Source: Mesorhabditis belari (taxonomy: Eukaryota > Nematoda > Chromadorea > Rhabditida > Rhabditidae). From it: a DNA stretch of 64,000 nt. How positions within the stretch are numbered: the first letter of the stretch is position 1; the number at the start of each line of letters is the position of its first letter. The stretch lies in contig CAUEEP010000922.1 in the NCBI GenBank assembly GCA_958450365.1, positions 1,734,391 through 1,798,390 on the forward strand, given 5' to 3'. A model generated the notes under the pieces. The model searched no databases, had not been told where the DNA came from, and saw only the letters and a program-made list of their open reading frames with translations. A program made the translations under genes and the position numbers. This document shows, piece by piece, positions 36,144-48,095 of the stretch.

Positions 36144-36907
36144 AACTTTTGATCTGCTTCCAGTTCCAAAGCAAATTCTCCTCCAAAGTTTGGATGATCT
36201 TTTCAGGAACTTTTGGGAAGTTTATCTGGACTTTAAAATCTCTTTAAATTATTCCTTACATCAAAATCTCTTGGTTGAAGTTATTAGATTTTCTCTGGAA
36301 ATTTCAAAAAGAATTTCAAAAAAGCCGCTTCCGGCTCTGCAGAAATTTGCAGAAATTGACTTTCTAATATGAATAAATTGAAGATTTAATCAAATTCTAG
36401 AAACTTAAAAATCAATCAAATTTAAAATCAAATTCTAGAAACGAAGATTTAATCAAATTTCAGAAATGATGAGGATTTGTTTGTTTAGATTTGTTTTTAA
36501 TTCATTATCCAATTCAGAATCATCAAAAATTTCGTTTTCCACGTTATTTGAAACGTTTAACACCTAGATTTTGTTAGCGACTGAGAATTGGACTCTTTTT
36601 TTGGCCCTGAGCATTGGAATAATTTGTTTGTCATTGTTTTCCTTTTATTGTTAATCTTTAGCCTAAGCTAAAGAATAAAAAGAGCTTAAAATTGTGTCAC
36701 TCTCCATTGCTTTCGCTTTTTCTCTCGCTTTTTTCTACAACAGTTTCTTCTCTCTTTCTATCTTCTTCGATTTTTATTCTTCTACCTTCTTCTATTTTTG
36801 TCTATTCTATTATGTTCTAAGATTCTAAAGTTAAAATAGATTCGATTTAACAATGAAAACAGGATGATCAACAATGAAACAATGAAAACAAAATGAAAAC
36901 CGATGGA

Positions 36908-36983
36908 AGGGATCGAACCCGAGCAAAAGTTGGATGGGTGGTTTTGGAGACCAGAGTCTTATCCATTAAGCCACAGAGGCAGA
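36908..36983 (-). tRNA. tRNA-like remnant, CCA anticodon-type loop
   Basis: Minus strand: GTGGCTTAATGGATAAGAC, anticodon arm TGGTCTCCAAAACCA (CCA), CTCGGGTTCGATCCC. Extra-long variable region; the acceptor stem is absent. A more eroded relative lies at about 35435-35505. Confidence 0.45.
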
Positions 36984-37147
36984 TTGCCGAGCCCATTGTA
37001 ACTGAGCTTTGACTCTCTCTTTGACTCGTTTCTATTAAGCTAAAAGATGAAAAAACTCGCTAGATTAGACAAGATCCCTTTTCTCTTCAAGAAAGAGAAA
37101 GGGGAAACGTTTTAGAAAGCACATTTTACATAGCTCTTCTCTATCTA

Positions 37148-37380
37148 CAGTACTGGACAATGAAATATGATATTTGAAAAAAAGATCGTCACTTTCGCGT
37201 GTCTGTAACTCCCTTGTCTTTGAGTTTGTCTTTGAGTTAAACTATTAGTGTTATACATTTTCTGAAAGCTCTTTTCAACGGCTACATGGTAATATCAATA
37301 TTTAGAAATACGGTAAAGACAAGGGAGTTACAGACGCGCGAAAGTGACGATCGATTTTCAAATATGATATTTCATTATTC
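37148..37380. mobile_element. MITE, family D copy 1
   Basis: Palindromic arms with CGTCACTTTCGCG and TGTAACTCCCTTGTCTTT; left end CAGTACTGGACAATG after a TA. The right end is eroded. Full relative at 48031-48265. Confidence 0.85.
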
Positions 37381-38037
37381 CTTTTAAGCTTTCAGAGTTC
37401 CCAGTTTCCAAAAAAAAGAATCATTTCCGAAATTTCGCGCAAAAAAGCAGTAAAAGAAACCGTTAAAGCTTGTAGATTTCGTTTCTTTTTCTTAAAAAAA
37501 GCCCCCAATTTCCCATTTCCCTGTTGCAACTCGAAATTGCCAATATTTCAGCTCTGTAATTATCCCTATGTTCTCCAAAGTGCGTACTTGATTCAAAAAA
37601 ACTTTTAATTTCTAGGTTCAACGGAACTTTTTGACGGGTTTTTTTTGTATGAAAACTTATTGGTCTTAGCTACAATTTTCTACCATTTTCCTTATTTTTT
37701 TTTTTCGGTTTTTCTATTTCCTTGTCTCATTTTTCATTCCATTTCCAAGCCAGTCATTCGACTTTTAACAATTTATTATCTTTCTTTTTAACAATTTATT
37801 ATATATGTCGTAGCCGATGAAGGATTTCAGCCGAAGAAGTCTCAGACTTCTTCGGCTAGCCGATGAAGTCTCAAAAATGAAATCTTGAGTTATGTATTGA
37901 CTCAAGTCAATACCACAAACTCTAGCTCTCTAAAAGGCGCTTAAAAGCTAAAAACGCATTCTAAAGAGTGCGCATTTTATCATACTATAACCAAAGGCTA
38001 TAAAAGTCATTCGTCATTCGTCAAAGGCACGGATTTA

Positions 38038-38374
38038 CCGTATTTACTCTATTAGTGGGGTCCCCCACTATTTTTTCAATCCCCTTCCAGACGACCCCAC
38101 TATTAGAGAGGACCCCACTATTAGAGAAATTTAAAAGAACATAAAACCAAAGTTTTAAGTTGAAAAGATATCAATTTTTCTCCGAAATTCTTGAAAAAAC
38201 AAGTTTGGCTTCATATTTTATTTAGCTTTAACCGTAACAAAACATTAACAAACAGTAAAAGAACTAATCCAAGAGATCAACAATTGATGTATCACTTTCC
38301 TTACCAATATTAGAGAGGACCCCACTATTTTTTCAACCCCCCTCCAGACGACCCCACTATTAGAGTAAATACGG
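38038..38374. mobile_element. MITE nested in the Ginger-like arm
   Basis: 337 bp with ends CCGTATTTACTCTA and its complement, inner GGACCCCACTATTAGAG words, TA duplicated on both sides (38036-38037, 38375-38376). The opposite arm of the host element (about 38786-38850) still shows the unoccupied site GATTTAATCGATC. Confidence 0.9.
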
Positions 38375-38377
38375 TAA

Positions 38378-38697
38378 TCGATCTTCAATCCGTTTCCGAT
38401 GGAGAATTCAAGTTTTTGATGGTCTATCAGGATCATTTCACAAAGTTCGTCGTTTTGCGGGCATTGCAAAGAAAAACACAATTTGAAGTTGTCGATCATC
38501 TAATGGAAATATTCGGAACGTTTCTTTTTTTTTCTTTGGTCCCCAAAAATTCTTTAGTTCGACAACGGAAAGGAGTTCGCCAACAGATTGGTAAGCTTTT
38601 ACTTTTGTGTCCTATCGAATTTCTTAATGACGCTTTATTTTGTTTGCTTTTAGGTAAAAGAACTCGTGAACCGTATTATTGTTTTATTTGTTGTTTA
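38378..38697 (+). pseudogene. DDE integrase (rve) core fragment
   Basis: IDLQSVSDGEFKFLMVYQDH, then TKFVVLRALQ, gives the first catalytic-region strand; after a frameshift FDNGKEFANRLVKELVNR gives the SDNGREF-type motif with Asp and a downstream Glu. An intron-like GTAAGC...TTTTAG (about 38590-38653) splits it. The zinc finger and C-terminal parts are missing. Resembles integrases of KRBA2/Ginger/retroelement type; non-functional. Confidence 0.75.
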
Positions 38698-39186
38698 GTT
38701 TGGTCGAAAAATGCAAAATGCAACTAGAATGTGTTTTTTGCTTTTAAGCGCCTTTTAGAGAGCTTGAGTTTGTGGTATTGACTTGAGTCCATCAAAAACT
38801 TGAATTCTCCATCGGAAACGGATTGAAGATCGATTAAATCCGTGCCTTTGACGAATGACGAAAAGGGCCCTTTTATAGCCTTTGGTTATAGTATGTTAAA
38901 ATGCGCACTCTTTAGAATGCGTTTTTAGCTTTTAAGCGCCTTTTGGAGAGCTTGAGTTTGTGGTATTGACTTGAGTCAATACATAACTCAAGATTCCATT
39001 TTTGAGACTTAATCGGCTGAAATCCTTCATCGGCTACGACATATATAAAATCAATTCTTTGCCTCGTCCATTTGTACGCGCGAGTTCTCGGCTTCCCGTG
39101 AGGCGATTTACATAATTTTTAATTTGTTAGGCTTGGAATTCTGGGTAGTTTTGTATTTCATATTTTATTTATTAAAAAAGCAAAAG

Positions 39187-39262
39187 TAAGGGAAGACCCG
39201 GGATTCGAACCCGGACAATGTGGCTGCGAGACAAGCGTGCTCCTCACTGCGCCACGTCGACT
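39187..39262 (-). tRNA. tRNA-like remnant
   Basis: Minus strand: GTGGCGCAGTGAGGAGCACG, perfect T-arm CCGGGTTCGAATCCCGG, loop CTCGCAG. The acceptor and anticodon stems do not close. Confidence 0.45.
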
Positions 39263-39504
39263 GAAAGACTAACAAGAAAAACAGCTAGAAAACCCCGCCG
39301 AACCGCGGGTTTTTCTTGCCAACTTTTACCTTTTTTCTTAACAATTTATCAATAAATCGTGTTTTTATTCTGAAAAATAGATTCTTAATATATTCTTAAT
39401 TTATTCTTAGCATATTCTTAGCACATTCTTAACATATTCTTAATCTATTCTTAATCTATTCTCTTCTTTTATATCATCTCTTTCACTTTTCCCACTTTAT
39501 TCAG

Positions 39505-39515
39505 TTCAAATTCAG
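39505..39515 (+). promoter_or_regulatory. probable SL trans-splice acceptor
   Basis: TTCAAATTCAG lies directly before the GPCR start codon, the usual arrangement for spliced-leader addition in nematodes. No upstream in-frame exon is visible, and this decides the start at 39516. Confidence 0.45.
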
Positions 39516-42500
39516 ATGACTTCTGTACATTCGCCGGGTCCATCAATGCAAGTGTACAGCACCGAAGTCACCTCTTTTTCCCTTCCCTACGCTTTTTTGT
39601 TCATTTTCGGAACGGCTGGCAACGTCGCTGTGCTCACTTATGTTTTCTTTGTGACAAGGTAAAGTTCTTTACAGTTTATTCACTTAAAGATTGAATCAAA
39701 AACCCTTTATAAACACTTTAATAAAGAAATAAAGGTCTCTTTATACTTTGGAATTGTTTTAATCGTTGCATAGAAGTTTCTAGCCGTATCTGAACCATAT
39801 TGGAACCGTATTAGAACCATATTGGAACCGTATTAGAACCATATTGGAGCCATATTGGAATCGTATCTGAACCATATTGGAACCGTATCTGAACCATATT
39901 AGAACCATATTGGAACCATATTAGAACCATATTGGAACCGTATTAGAACCATATTGGAGCCATATTGGAATTGTATCTGAACCATATTGGAACCGTATCT
40001 GAACCATATTTAAATAATGAAGTTCAAAACTGAAGCAATATTGTTTTTTTCTATTTTAATTGAATATAATGGCTTAATCAGGCTTTAGAGGATTTTAAAA
40101 GTGTCTTACTACAGTAATCCGACTAATAAATGGTCTGACTTTTGTTTTGGAAATGTTTCAAGTTTCAAGAAAGCTACAGATCTGACAAGGGGATGTGGAA
40201 TAGGAATGGAAAATGTGGGTGACGTTTCAGAAAAAGCTCAGAGAGCTCAGAGTCGGATATCTTTTCATATCATTCCAACATATTCCAAATATCTTTTCAG
40301 TTCAGTTTATAGCCTTAAAGTTTGTCTTTTTTGTTGCAAAAAAGATAAATATTACTTTGTTGTCTGTTGCAAAAGGTTTGTCCGTGGCGGGACTCGAACC
40401 AATTGAAAGGAGGGTCATTGGAAGTCTGACGTAGTCTAACGTAACGTATTGTAGTCTAACGCCCTAACCCTTAGGCCATCACTGCTATTGTTTCCCTCGC
40501 GGGTAGAGCGCTCTTGTTGGTTAGGGCTTACAAGGAAACCTTCTCAAGTTACCCGCGATTTACAATATGAGGTAGGTGCCAAAAGAAAGGCCTGAAAATG
40601 TAGGTTCTTCTTTGTCAATCATTAAATAACATTATACAAATTTCTAATCAGGTTTTTTAATGTTATCAAGAAAAGCAAAAAGTTTGACTGCTCCGAACCA
40701 AGACCAAAGCAGGCACTAACCAAGGCAAGCACACTAACCAAGACCAAAGCAGGCACACTAACCAAGACCAAGGCAAGCACACTAACCAAGACCAAAGCAG
40801 GCACACTAACCAAGGCAAGCACACTAACCAAGACCAAAGCAGGCACACTAACCAAGACCAAAACAGGCACACTAACCAAGACCAAAGCAAGCACACTAAC
40901 CAAGACCAAAGCAGGCACACTAACCAAGGCAAGCACACTAACCAAGACCAAAGCAGGCACACTAACCAAGGCAAGCACACTAACCAAGACCAAAACAGGC
41001 ACACTAACCAAGACCAAGGCAAGCACACTAACCAAGACCAAAGCAGGCACACTAACCAAGACCAAGGCAAGCACACTAACCAAGACCAAAGCAGGCACAC
41101 TAACCAAGGCAAGCACACTAACCAAGACCAAAACAGGCACACTAACCCAAGACCAAGGCAAGCACAAACACAGACCAAAGCAGGCACACTAACCAAGACC
41201 AAGGCAAGCACACTAACCAAGACCAAAGCAGGCACACTAACCAAGGCAAGCACACTAACCAAGACCAAAACAGGCACACTAACCAAGACCAAGGCAAGCA
41301 CACTAACCAAGACCAAAGCAGGCACACTAACCAAGACCAAGGCAAGCACACTAACCAAGACCAAAGCAGGCACACTAACCAAGGCAAGCACACTAACCAA
41401 GACCAAAGCAGGCACACTAACCAAGACCAAAGCAGGCACACTAACCAAGACCAAAGCAGGCACACTAACCACTACGCTACGAGCTGGTTTTTGGGATGGC
41501 GAAAGGAAAGTTTTTCCGCCTTCCCGCCGGCAAAAATCAGTGTGCCAGAAATTCGAGAAAAGCCTTCATTTTTTCGGAATTCAAATGGCTGTAACTTTGT
41601 GCGCTTTCCCGATTAGGGCTTTTTGAAAACAGTTTCTGAACGTACATTTTCAGTCCTTTCTTTTGGCATCTACCTCTTATCATCTACCTTTTGGCACCTA
41701 CCTCATACCTAGCGGGTAACTTGAGAAGGTTTCATTGTTAGGCTTTTTTAAGGCTTTAAGGCTCTAAGGCTCTATTGGCTTTTTTCGAAAATTCTAAACA
41801 ACGATTCTTGGATGAATTTGAGTTCAAAATTGACTGGAACAGGAACAAAATTGACTATTTAACAGTTTCCGGTTGAAGTTTCCGGTTGAATGGCTCGACT
41901 TAGTGACAATTTAGTGACCTTTCCAATTTCAGATCCTTACGATCCTCAGTGACTGCTTTGGGAAACACATTCGTCTACATGGTCGTTTTGTCGGGAGTCG
42001 ATCTTTTGGTCACGATGTCAATTCCATTTCATTTATCAGGTAGATGAGTTTTTGCGATTGTTAAAAATAAATTTCAGTGATGGTGCTAGAGAATTGGATT
42101 TTCGGGCAACTCGCTTGCAAAATCTACTTTCTTTTGGAGCTTTCGAATAAGGTTTAAACTCGAAAGCAACCATTTCCAACAAGCATTCTAGATCTGTTCC
42201 TCTTTCATCCTAACAGCTCTAGCTTTTGATCGATACATGGCGATATGTCATCCGGAAATGAAACGGGTAAGAATGAGGGAAGAGGCTGTAGCAGTACACT
42301 CGCAGTACGCTTTTAGCAGTACGCTTTAGCAGTACGCTTTTAGCAGTACACTTTTAGCTGTACACTTTTAGCTGTACACTTTTAGCTGTACACTTTTAGC
42401 AGTACACTTTTAGCAGTACGCTTTTAACAGTACACTTCTAACAGTACACTTCTAACGGTACACTTTTAACAGTACGCCTTTAGCAGTACGCCTTTAGCTG

Positions 42501-45500
42501 TACACTTTTAGCAGTACACTTTTAGCAGTACACTTTTAGCTGTACACTCGCGTAGTCGTTAACTTTTTCATTAATAATTTGATGAAAAAGAGAAACTAAA
42601 CTATTAAAGAAATCTGAAATCAACTCAAATCAGCTCACCCATTCACTCCACCCATTTCCAGGTTCACCAAATGCGTCAAACGGCAGCCATTGTGACTGGG
42701 ATGATCTGTATCTCGACAATCCTAATTGCGCCCGTTGTCTTCTCAGCTTATGTAAAAGAATTTCACTCTGACGACATTTTCACGAGGATCTTAGAAAAGA
42801 AACCAAAAGCTGAGGTAAAAAGAAAAGAAATTAGAACTTTAAAGTTGCCATAAAGTCTCAGAAGTCTATATGTTGTGTCCGATTTAGATTTGCGTCCGAT
42901 TTAGATTCAATCTAAATCTTATATAGATAAAAAAAAAAAAAAAAAAATTATTAATATATTTTTTTTTTTTTTTTTTCTTCTTTTTTCAAAGGTCTTTTAT
43001 TGATTACAGTCTATATCGGAGGTCCGCAGATCGACAAAAAGAACCGATAATAAAAGTTTTTATAATAGTTTAATTATATAAACTAAATGGAAGGAAATCT
43101 AAATCGAACACAACATAAAAAAAAAAACAAGAAATGCTAATTGAAATAATAAAGACCTAAGAATGTTCAGTCAAATATCAGAAAAAAAACAAAAAAAGAA
43201 AACAACAAAACTAAAAAAACACGTACTCCAGTACTCGGAGTAGAAAAATAAAGTAAGTTCAGTAATTACACACCCTAAACTCAATTTCAATAAAAACAAT
43301 AATATAAAATTTTACTTCCCACAAAAGTTAAGTGGTTCAGGGGGGAAGTTTGTATTTGGAGGGTACGGTACTTCAGGAGGAGTACTGTGCTTCGGGAAGA
43401 GTGCTGTATTCCGGGTACTGTACTTCAGGGTACTGACTTTGGTACTGTACTTTGGAGTACTGTACTTTTGGGTACTGTATTTCAGGATACATACTTCGGT
43501 ATTGTACTTTGGTACTGTACTTTGGGGCTGTACTTTGGAGTACGGTACTTTAGGATACTTACTTCGGTATTGTACTTTTGGGTACTGTCCTTTAGGATAC
43601 TTACTTTGGTATTGTACTTTGGTACTGTACTTTGGAGTACGGTACTTTAGGATACTTACTTCGGTACTGTACTTTTGGGTACTTACTTCGGTATTGTACT
43701 TTGGTGCTGTACTTTGGAGTACTGTACTTTGGGATACTTACTTCGGTATTGTACTTTGGTACTGTACTTTGGGATACTTACTTCGGTATTGTACTTTGGT
43801 GCTGTACTTTGGAGTACTGTACTTTAGGATACTTACTTCGGTATTGTACTTTGGAGTACTTACTTCGGGATACTATACTATAGAAGTAATACTTCAGGGT
43901 ACTTACTTCGATACTGTACTTTGGGGTATTGTATTTAAGGAATTATATCTCAGGAGGAGTCCTATCCCGTCAAATATTTAAACTATTTAAAAATAGTACT
44001 TACAAAACCCTGTTGCTTTGCTCATAGCTTTGCTGTTGAGCTGTTGAAGCTGTTGAACTATCTGGATATGAAAATTTTTCAGACGATCACCTATCCAATC
44101 GTGAAACAAATGTGCGTTGACGGGTTGAGTATCACGATGAAATTCTGGGTAAACTCAGTGATTTTCTAATTCCACCAAAAGCCTTTTCTCCAGTTTCTAT
44201 GCGCCATGGTTGTCGTTGCATTTCTGCTCCCATGCACTTTACTCACATATTTCTACGTGAGAATCATTTTGAGGTTGAGGCGACAGATACGGTCAGTGAT
44301 CGTACACTTGTAGCAATTGCAAACACAGGAAACTTGAGGAAATTTAGCTTTCTTTAGCTAGCTTTAGCTTTCTTTAGCTAGCTTTAGCTTTCTTTAGCTA
44401 GCTTTAGCTTTCTTTAGCTAAATTTAGCTTTCTTTAGCTAGCTTTAGCTTTCTCTAGCTAGCTTTAGCTTTCTCTAGCTTTAATTTAGCTTAATCAACCA
44501 ATCAACACAAACAATCCCTTTCAGCACAATGTTGCAATCAAGAATCCCCATTAAACGGATCACGATTTACACACTGGTTGTCACATTGTTCTACTTGGCA
44601 TGCCAGGTATTTGTCTAAGTCAAGGATTTGTTTAATCAATGAATAACTTTAGATTCCCTACTGGTTACCGCAAATCTATTTGATCTTCGCGAAAATCTTT
44701 CGTCTTTCTCTCAGTCGTGACTTCATCAAGATCACCTATGTGGCCCATATGCTTCCCTTCTTGGCAGCGGCGTTCAATTGGATTTTCTATGCCCAACTGA
44801 ATAGTCAATTCAAAAAGGGACTCATTTTGGTCACCGAGCGAATGCACAGGAAAATGACAAGGTTCTTTTTATAAGCTAGCCCAAACCATAAACCAAGCTC
44901 AAGCCGACGGGAGAATTGGAAACATGGTAGTTACCTAGCTACCTAGTTACCTACCTAAATTGATCACTGATAACTGTACAAGACTTACCACCGACATTTT
45001 CTACCGTTCTCCGTCTACCGTATCTGGAATGACTACCGTACTTCCTTGTTCACTTTAAATGTAAATCAGTGAGTGAAGTTGCCCGTTGATTTGGTCCGGA
45101 GATCCGGAGATCTAATGATCCGATGAATAAAGCAAAGGAGCAGCAGCTTTTCTGTGTTCCATTCTTACCGCATCTCTCATCCCTTGTTTGTCTGGCATTT
45201 CCATTCCCTATAGATCCACTGACAGTCCACAAAAGTCCATGCCTGATCGCCGTGAGCATGATCGCCGTGAGCCTGATCACATGCGTGAGCATGTGAGCCA
45301 GTTTCGTGGCGGCAGAGTGTGGTAGGTGGAAGGAAGTCGGGATCACTGATAACCTTAGTTATATCAAAGAGCGGAGATCCGGAATAAGCAATCTATCGTC
45401 CGGGGTAATTTCCCGGATCCCAGGCGCTCAAGGAGAGTGATTAAGGAGACAGCTCAGGCCGGAGCAGGCAGAAGTCTTCACCTTTTGACAGTGTGAGTTT

Positions 45501-46426
45501 CCGCAAGATATGGCAGATTCTCAGCCCGGTTGAGACCTGCAGATTCACATCTGTTTTGCGAAAGCTAACAAAAACTGCTTACAGTTGTTAAAGCGATTCA
45601 ATGGACTGTTTAAAAAGACTTTAGGCTCAACTTTTTAAGCTCTAGGATGTCATGATAAAAGTTACTATCTTACTCACTCTACAGTAGATCTAAATAGAGG
45701 TGTCAGGCTTGAAATTGAATCTTTTGCGATTGGTTGCCTATTAATAGGAATGCCGAATCGAGTCCTAAGTCAGTTCAGGACTTTTGTGAACCAGGCCAGA
45801 GCTTTTGGCTTAGGCTTAGGCTTAGGCTTAGGCTTAGGCTTAGGCTTAGGAAACAAGAGAACTGTTGCCATCAAAGCTTGACTTAGGCTAGCTTAGGTTA
45901 GGCTTAACTTAGGCTTGGCTTAGGCTTGGCTTAGGCTTAGCTTGGGCTTAGACTTAGGCTTAGTTTAGGCTTAGGCTTACGCTTAGGCTCAGGCTTAGGC
46001 TCAGGCTCAGGCTTAGGCTTCGGGCTTAGACTTAGGCTTAGACTTAGACTTAGACTTGTGATCCTGGCCTAACTTTAAACAAAGTCTACAACAAACAGAA
46101 GACAGTTGAGAAACTTGAAGAACCGGTTTTTATTCCAGAACGGGTACAAAGCGAGTAGCTGACACGATGGACGAGTTGTGTATCGAGATGATGTCGAGGA
46201 GTGAGGAGGCGCCGAATTGCGTTTGCCCAAACTGTGAGCACCCGCTGTCGATCAAGGTAAGCAAAATGGATACGGTAACAGGTGGATGCGTACATAAGAT
46301 GAATTTCTCTTACATCTTCAGTACATTACATCTTACATCTTACATCTTACACCTTACATCTTACTTTTTCTTCAGGTTCAAAAGATCAGCACCTCGGTGA
46401 ACGGGAATAACGCAAGTCACGTGTAA
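39516..46426 (+). CDS. rhodopsin-family G protein-coupled receptor (neuropeptide-receptor type)
   Basis: 13 phase-consistent exons, 450 residues: 39516-39658, 41933-42039, 42078-42151, 42192-42266, 42662-42814, 44083-44148, 44194-44291, 44525-44606, 44653-44861, 45214-45321, 45424-45492, 46139-46256, 46376-46426. Seven membrane segments. TM1 has GN, TM2 has SGVDLL, Cys in LACKIY and Cys in QMCVDG can form the usual disulfide, DRYMAICHP (121-129) ends TM3, and TM6 has LACQIPYW where CWxP is usual (W replaced by Q). TM7 has NWIFY at 308-312, a variant NPxxY. The cytoplasmic tail (336-450) has two close Cys (CVCPNC). If exon 9 is read through, the protein ends at 44874 instead. AATAAA at 46550. 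Ligand not inferable. Confidence 0.87.
39783..40014. repeat. ACCATATTGGAACCGTATTAG array
   Basis: About 12 imperfect 20-bp units in the first GPCR intron, related to 16800-16960. Confidence 0.9.
40376..40490 (-). tRNA. tRNA-like remnant with long insert
   Basis: Minus strand: GATGGCCTAAGGGTTAGGGCG and GGTTCGAGTCCCGCCACGG, separated by about 60 bases containing repeats of GTAGTCTAACG. Either a tRNA-like unit with an internal duplication or a decayed class II tRNA. Confidence 0.35.
40535..41733. mobile_element. TIR element carrying a minisatellite, in GPCR intron 1
   Basis: Ends GAAACCTTCTCAAGTTACCC and its inverse, with about 70-bp inverted arms including GAGGTAGGTGCCAAAAGAAAG. The interior 40690-41470 is about 780 bp of a 15/24-bp satellite (ACTAACCAAGACCAAAGCAGGCAC). 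The long frames through the satellite are artefacts of the repeat. Confidence 0.8.
42290..42548. repeat. GCAGTACACTTTTA array in GPCR intron 4
   Basis: About 17 units of 14 bp with small changes. Confidence 0.93.
42871..43115. mobile_element. MITE, TGTTGTGTCCGATTTAGATT ends
   Basis: 245 bp with terminal inverted repeats of about 21 bp, TA at 42869-42870 and 43116-43117. The interior is A/T-rich with no ORF. In GPCR intron 5. Confidence 0.88.
43360..43960. repeat. GGTACTGTACTTTGG array in GPCR intron 5
   Basis: Degenerate 14-16-bp units (TACTTACTTCGGTATTG, TACTTTGG) over 600 bp. The open frames rich in LYFG are an effect of the repeat. Confidence 0.92.
44337..44485. repeat. CTTTCTTTAGCTAGCTTTAG array
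   Basis: About seven 20-bp units in GPCR intron 7. Confidence 0.93.
45808..46056. repeat. TTAGGC telomere-type array in a GPCR intron
   Basis: About 35 TTAGGC or one-base variants, starting with a perfect run of seven at 45808-45850. Confidence 0.9.
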
Positions 46427-46856
46427 ATATCGCTGATTTTTCGTTTCTTTTCTTTCTTTTATCGAATTGCCTTACTTTTATGTTGATTTTTGAGGTTTCT
46501 TTTCATTTTTTGATCTTTCTTCACTAGTTTGATCTGCAATTTTACGGGTAATAAATAGCAAAGAAACAGCGAGTTCGAAATAAATTACTTTTATTCACGA
46601 ATCATTTGAAAAAAACCCGGAGAAAAACTAAGTGGAGAGGGGTATTTTGTGTTTGTAAATGGAAACGCATCCTTTCTAGAGCACTTGTCACTTTTCAATG
46701 TTGATTTTGATTGAAAAACAAAGTATTACAAGATGAATTTTCTTTATAATCAATCAAAATTGAGGAAATAAACTCCATAAACTATAAATAAACTCTCCGT
46801 ATGCCAAAAAGGATGTGTTTACTGTGTTGAGCACAAAGTATAAAGAGAAAGCGAGC

Positions 46857-48095
46857 TATGTACAAAGTGAAACGGTAAGAAATAGTTTAAAATAGCTTTA
46901 AAATAGCTTAAAATAGTACATTTTAAAGTCAAAAAGCTTAAAATAGTACATTTTTAAGTTAAAAAACTTGAAATAGTACATTTTTAAGTTAAATAGCTTA
47001 AAATAGTACATTTTAAAGTCAAAAAGCTTAAAATAGTACATTTTTAAGTTAAATAGCTTAAAATAGTACATTTTTAAAGTTACAGTAAGTCCCAGTACCG
47101 TAAACAGACCAGCTTTTCAGTAATCTGACATAGTGACTGAAGACTTTTAATCTATTATACTCTGGTGCGTAAAAGATCGACTGGGAATATCCTCAAGTGT
47201 TCTTAGAAAGCTCTTAGAATTCTCTGAAAGATTCTAAAAATAGACTAAAGCCTTTTGTGTGACTGTTGTTCTGCACATTGGGCATTTCGAACCAGAACTC
47301 GCCGCACATTTTGAGCACATCACAATGTGGCGACACGGGTAGACGATTGTGTTCGGCTAAATCGTTTTAATTGGCACTTCTTGAAGTCTTTAGGCTTAGG
47401 CTTAGGCTAGCTTAGGCTTAGGCTTAGGCTTAGGCTCAGACTTAGGCTCAGGCTTAGGCTTAGGGCTTAGGCTTAGGGCTTAGGCTTAGGCTTAGGCTTA
47501 GGCTTAGGCTCAGGCTCAGGCTTAGGTTTAGGGCTTAGGCTTAAGGCCTAGGCTTAGGCTTAAGGCTTAGGCTTAGGCTTAGTCTTTGACCAAATACCAA
47601 CATAAATTCACAGAAAAGCACGTACTTTTCCCCTTACCAAAACCAAAGAAAGACATAATATTAGCCGAAAACCTTGTCTTCGAGACACACGCAACAGTTG
47701 AAGGGGACTTGTTGCAGCTCCAGTTTCTCCAATCGACTTCTTAGTCTCGAATTATCTTCGACCAACTCCGTGTGTCGTCTCGTCACCTGAAATATTGATT
47801 TTGATGGTCTGGAATGATCTAGAAATGATCTACAAATGATCTACAAATATTTACGTTGCGGCTGTTTACGAATCATTTATAATTGGGTAACTGTTTATGA
47901 ATGAAAGTTTTTCGATAGCTGTTTATCAATGAAATGTTAATTTATATTACTTAATTACAAATTCCAATAACATCAATGATTTTGGATTCTTTTTCTTTTT
48001 TTCTTTTATTATTCTTTGCTCTTATTCCATACACAACGAAATATCATATTTGAAAATCGGTCGTCACTTTCGCGCGTCTGTAACTCCCTTGTTTT
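46857..48095. repeat. inverted duplication, left arm
   Basis: Matches 59966-61347 in reverse orientation, about 11.9 kb away. This arm contains the last two RING exons, their TTAGGC-filled intron and the start of the family D MITE. Confidence 0.9.

Larger units (their letters stand above)
37806..39041 (+). mobile_element. Ginger-like transposon with integrase remnant
   Basis: 1236 bp with ends TGTCGTAGCCGATGAAGG and its inverted match CCTTCATCGGCTACGACA, flanked on both sides by TATA (37802-37805, 39042-39045), a perfect 4-bp target duplication. The 5'-TGT...ACA ends, 4-bp duplication and rve integrase agree with the known Ginger group. Long inner inverted arms extend to about 38420 and 38780. 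A MITE is nested in the left arm. Confidence 0.75.

Noticed and set aside
40622..41472. Long minus-strand open frames (up to 268 codons) rich in Leu, Val and Trp
   Set aside because: They lie wholly in a 15/24-bp satellite inside an intron; openness comes from repeat length, and several frames are open at once.
43387..43981. Open frames of 83-180 codons rich in LYFG
   Set aside because: Satellite in GPCR intron 5; three overlapping frames, no non-repeat flanks.
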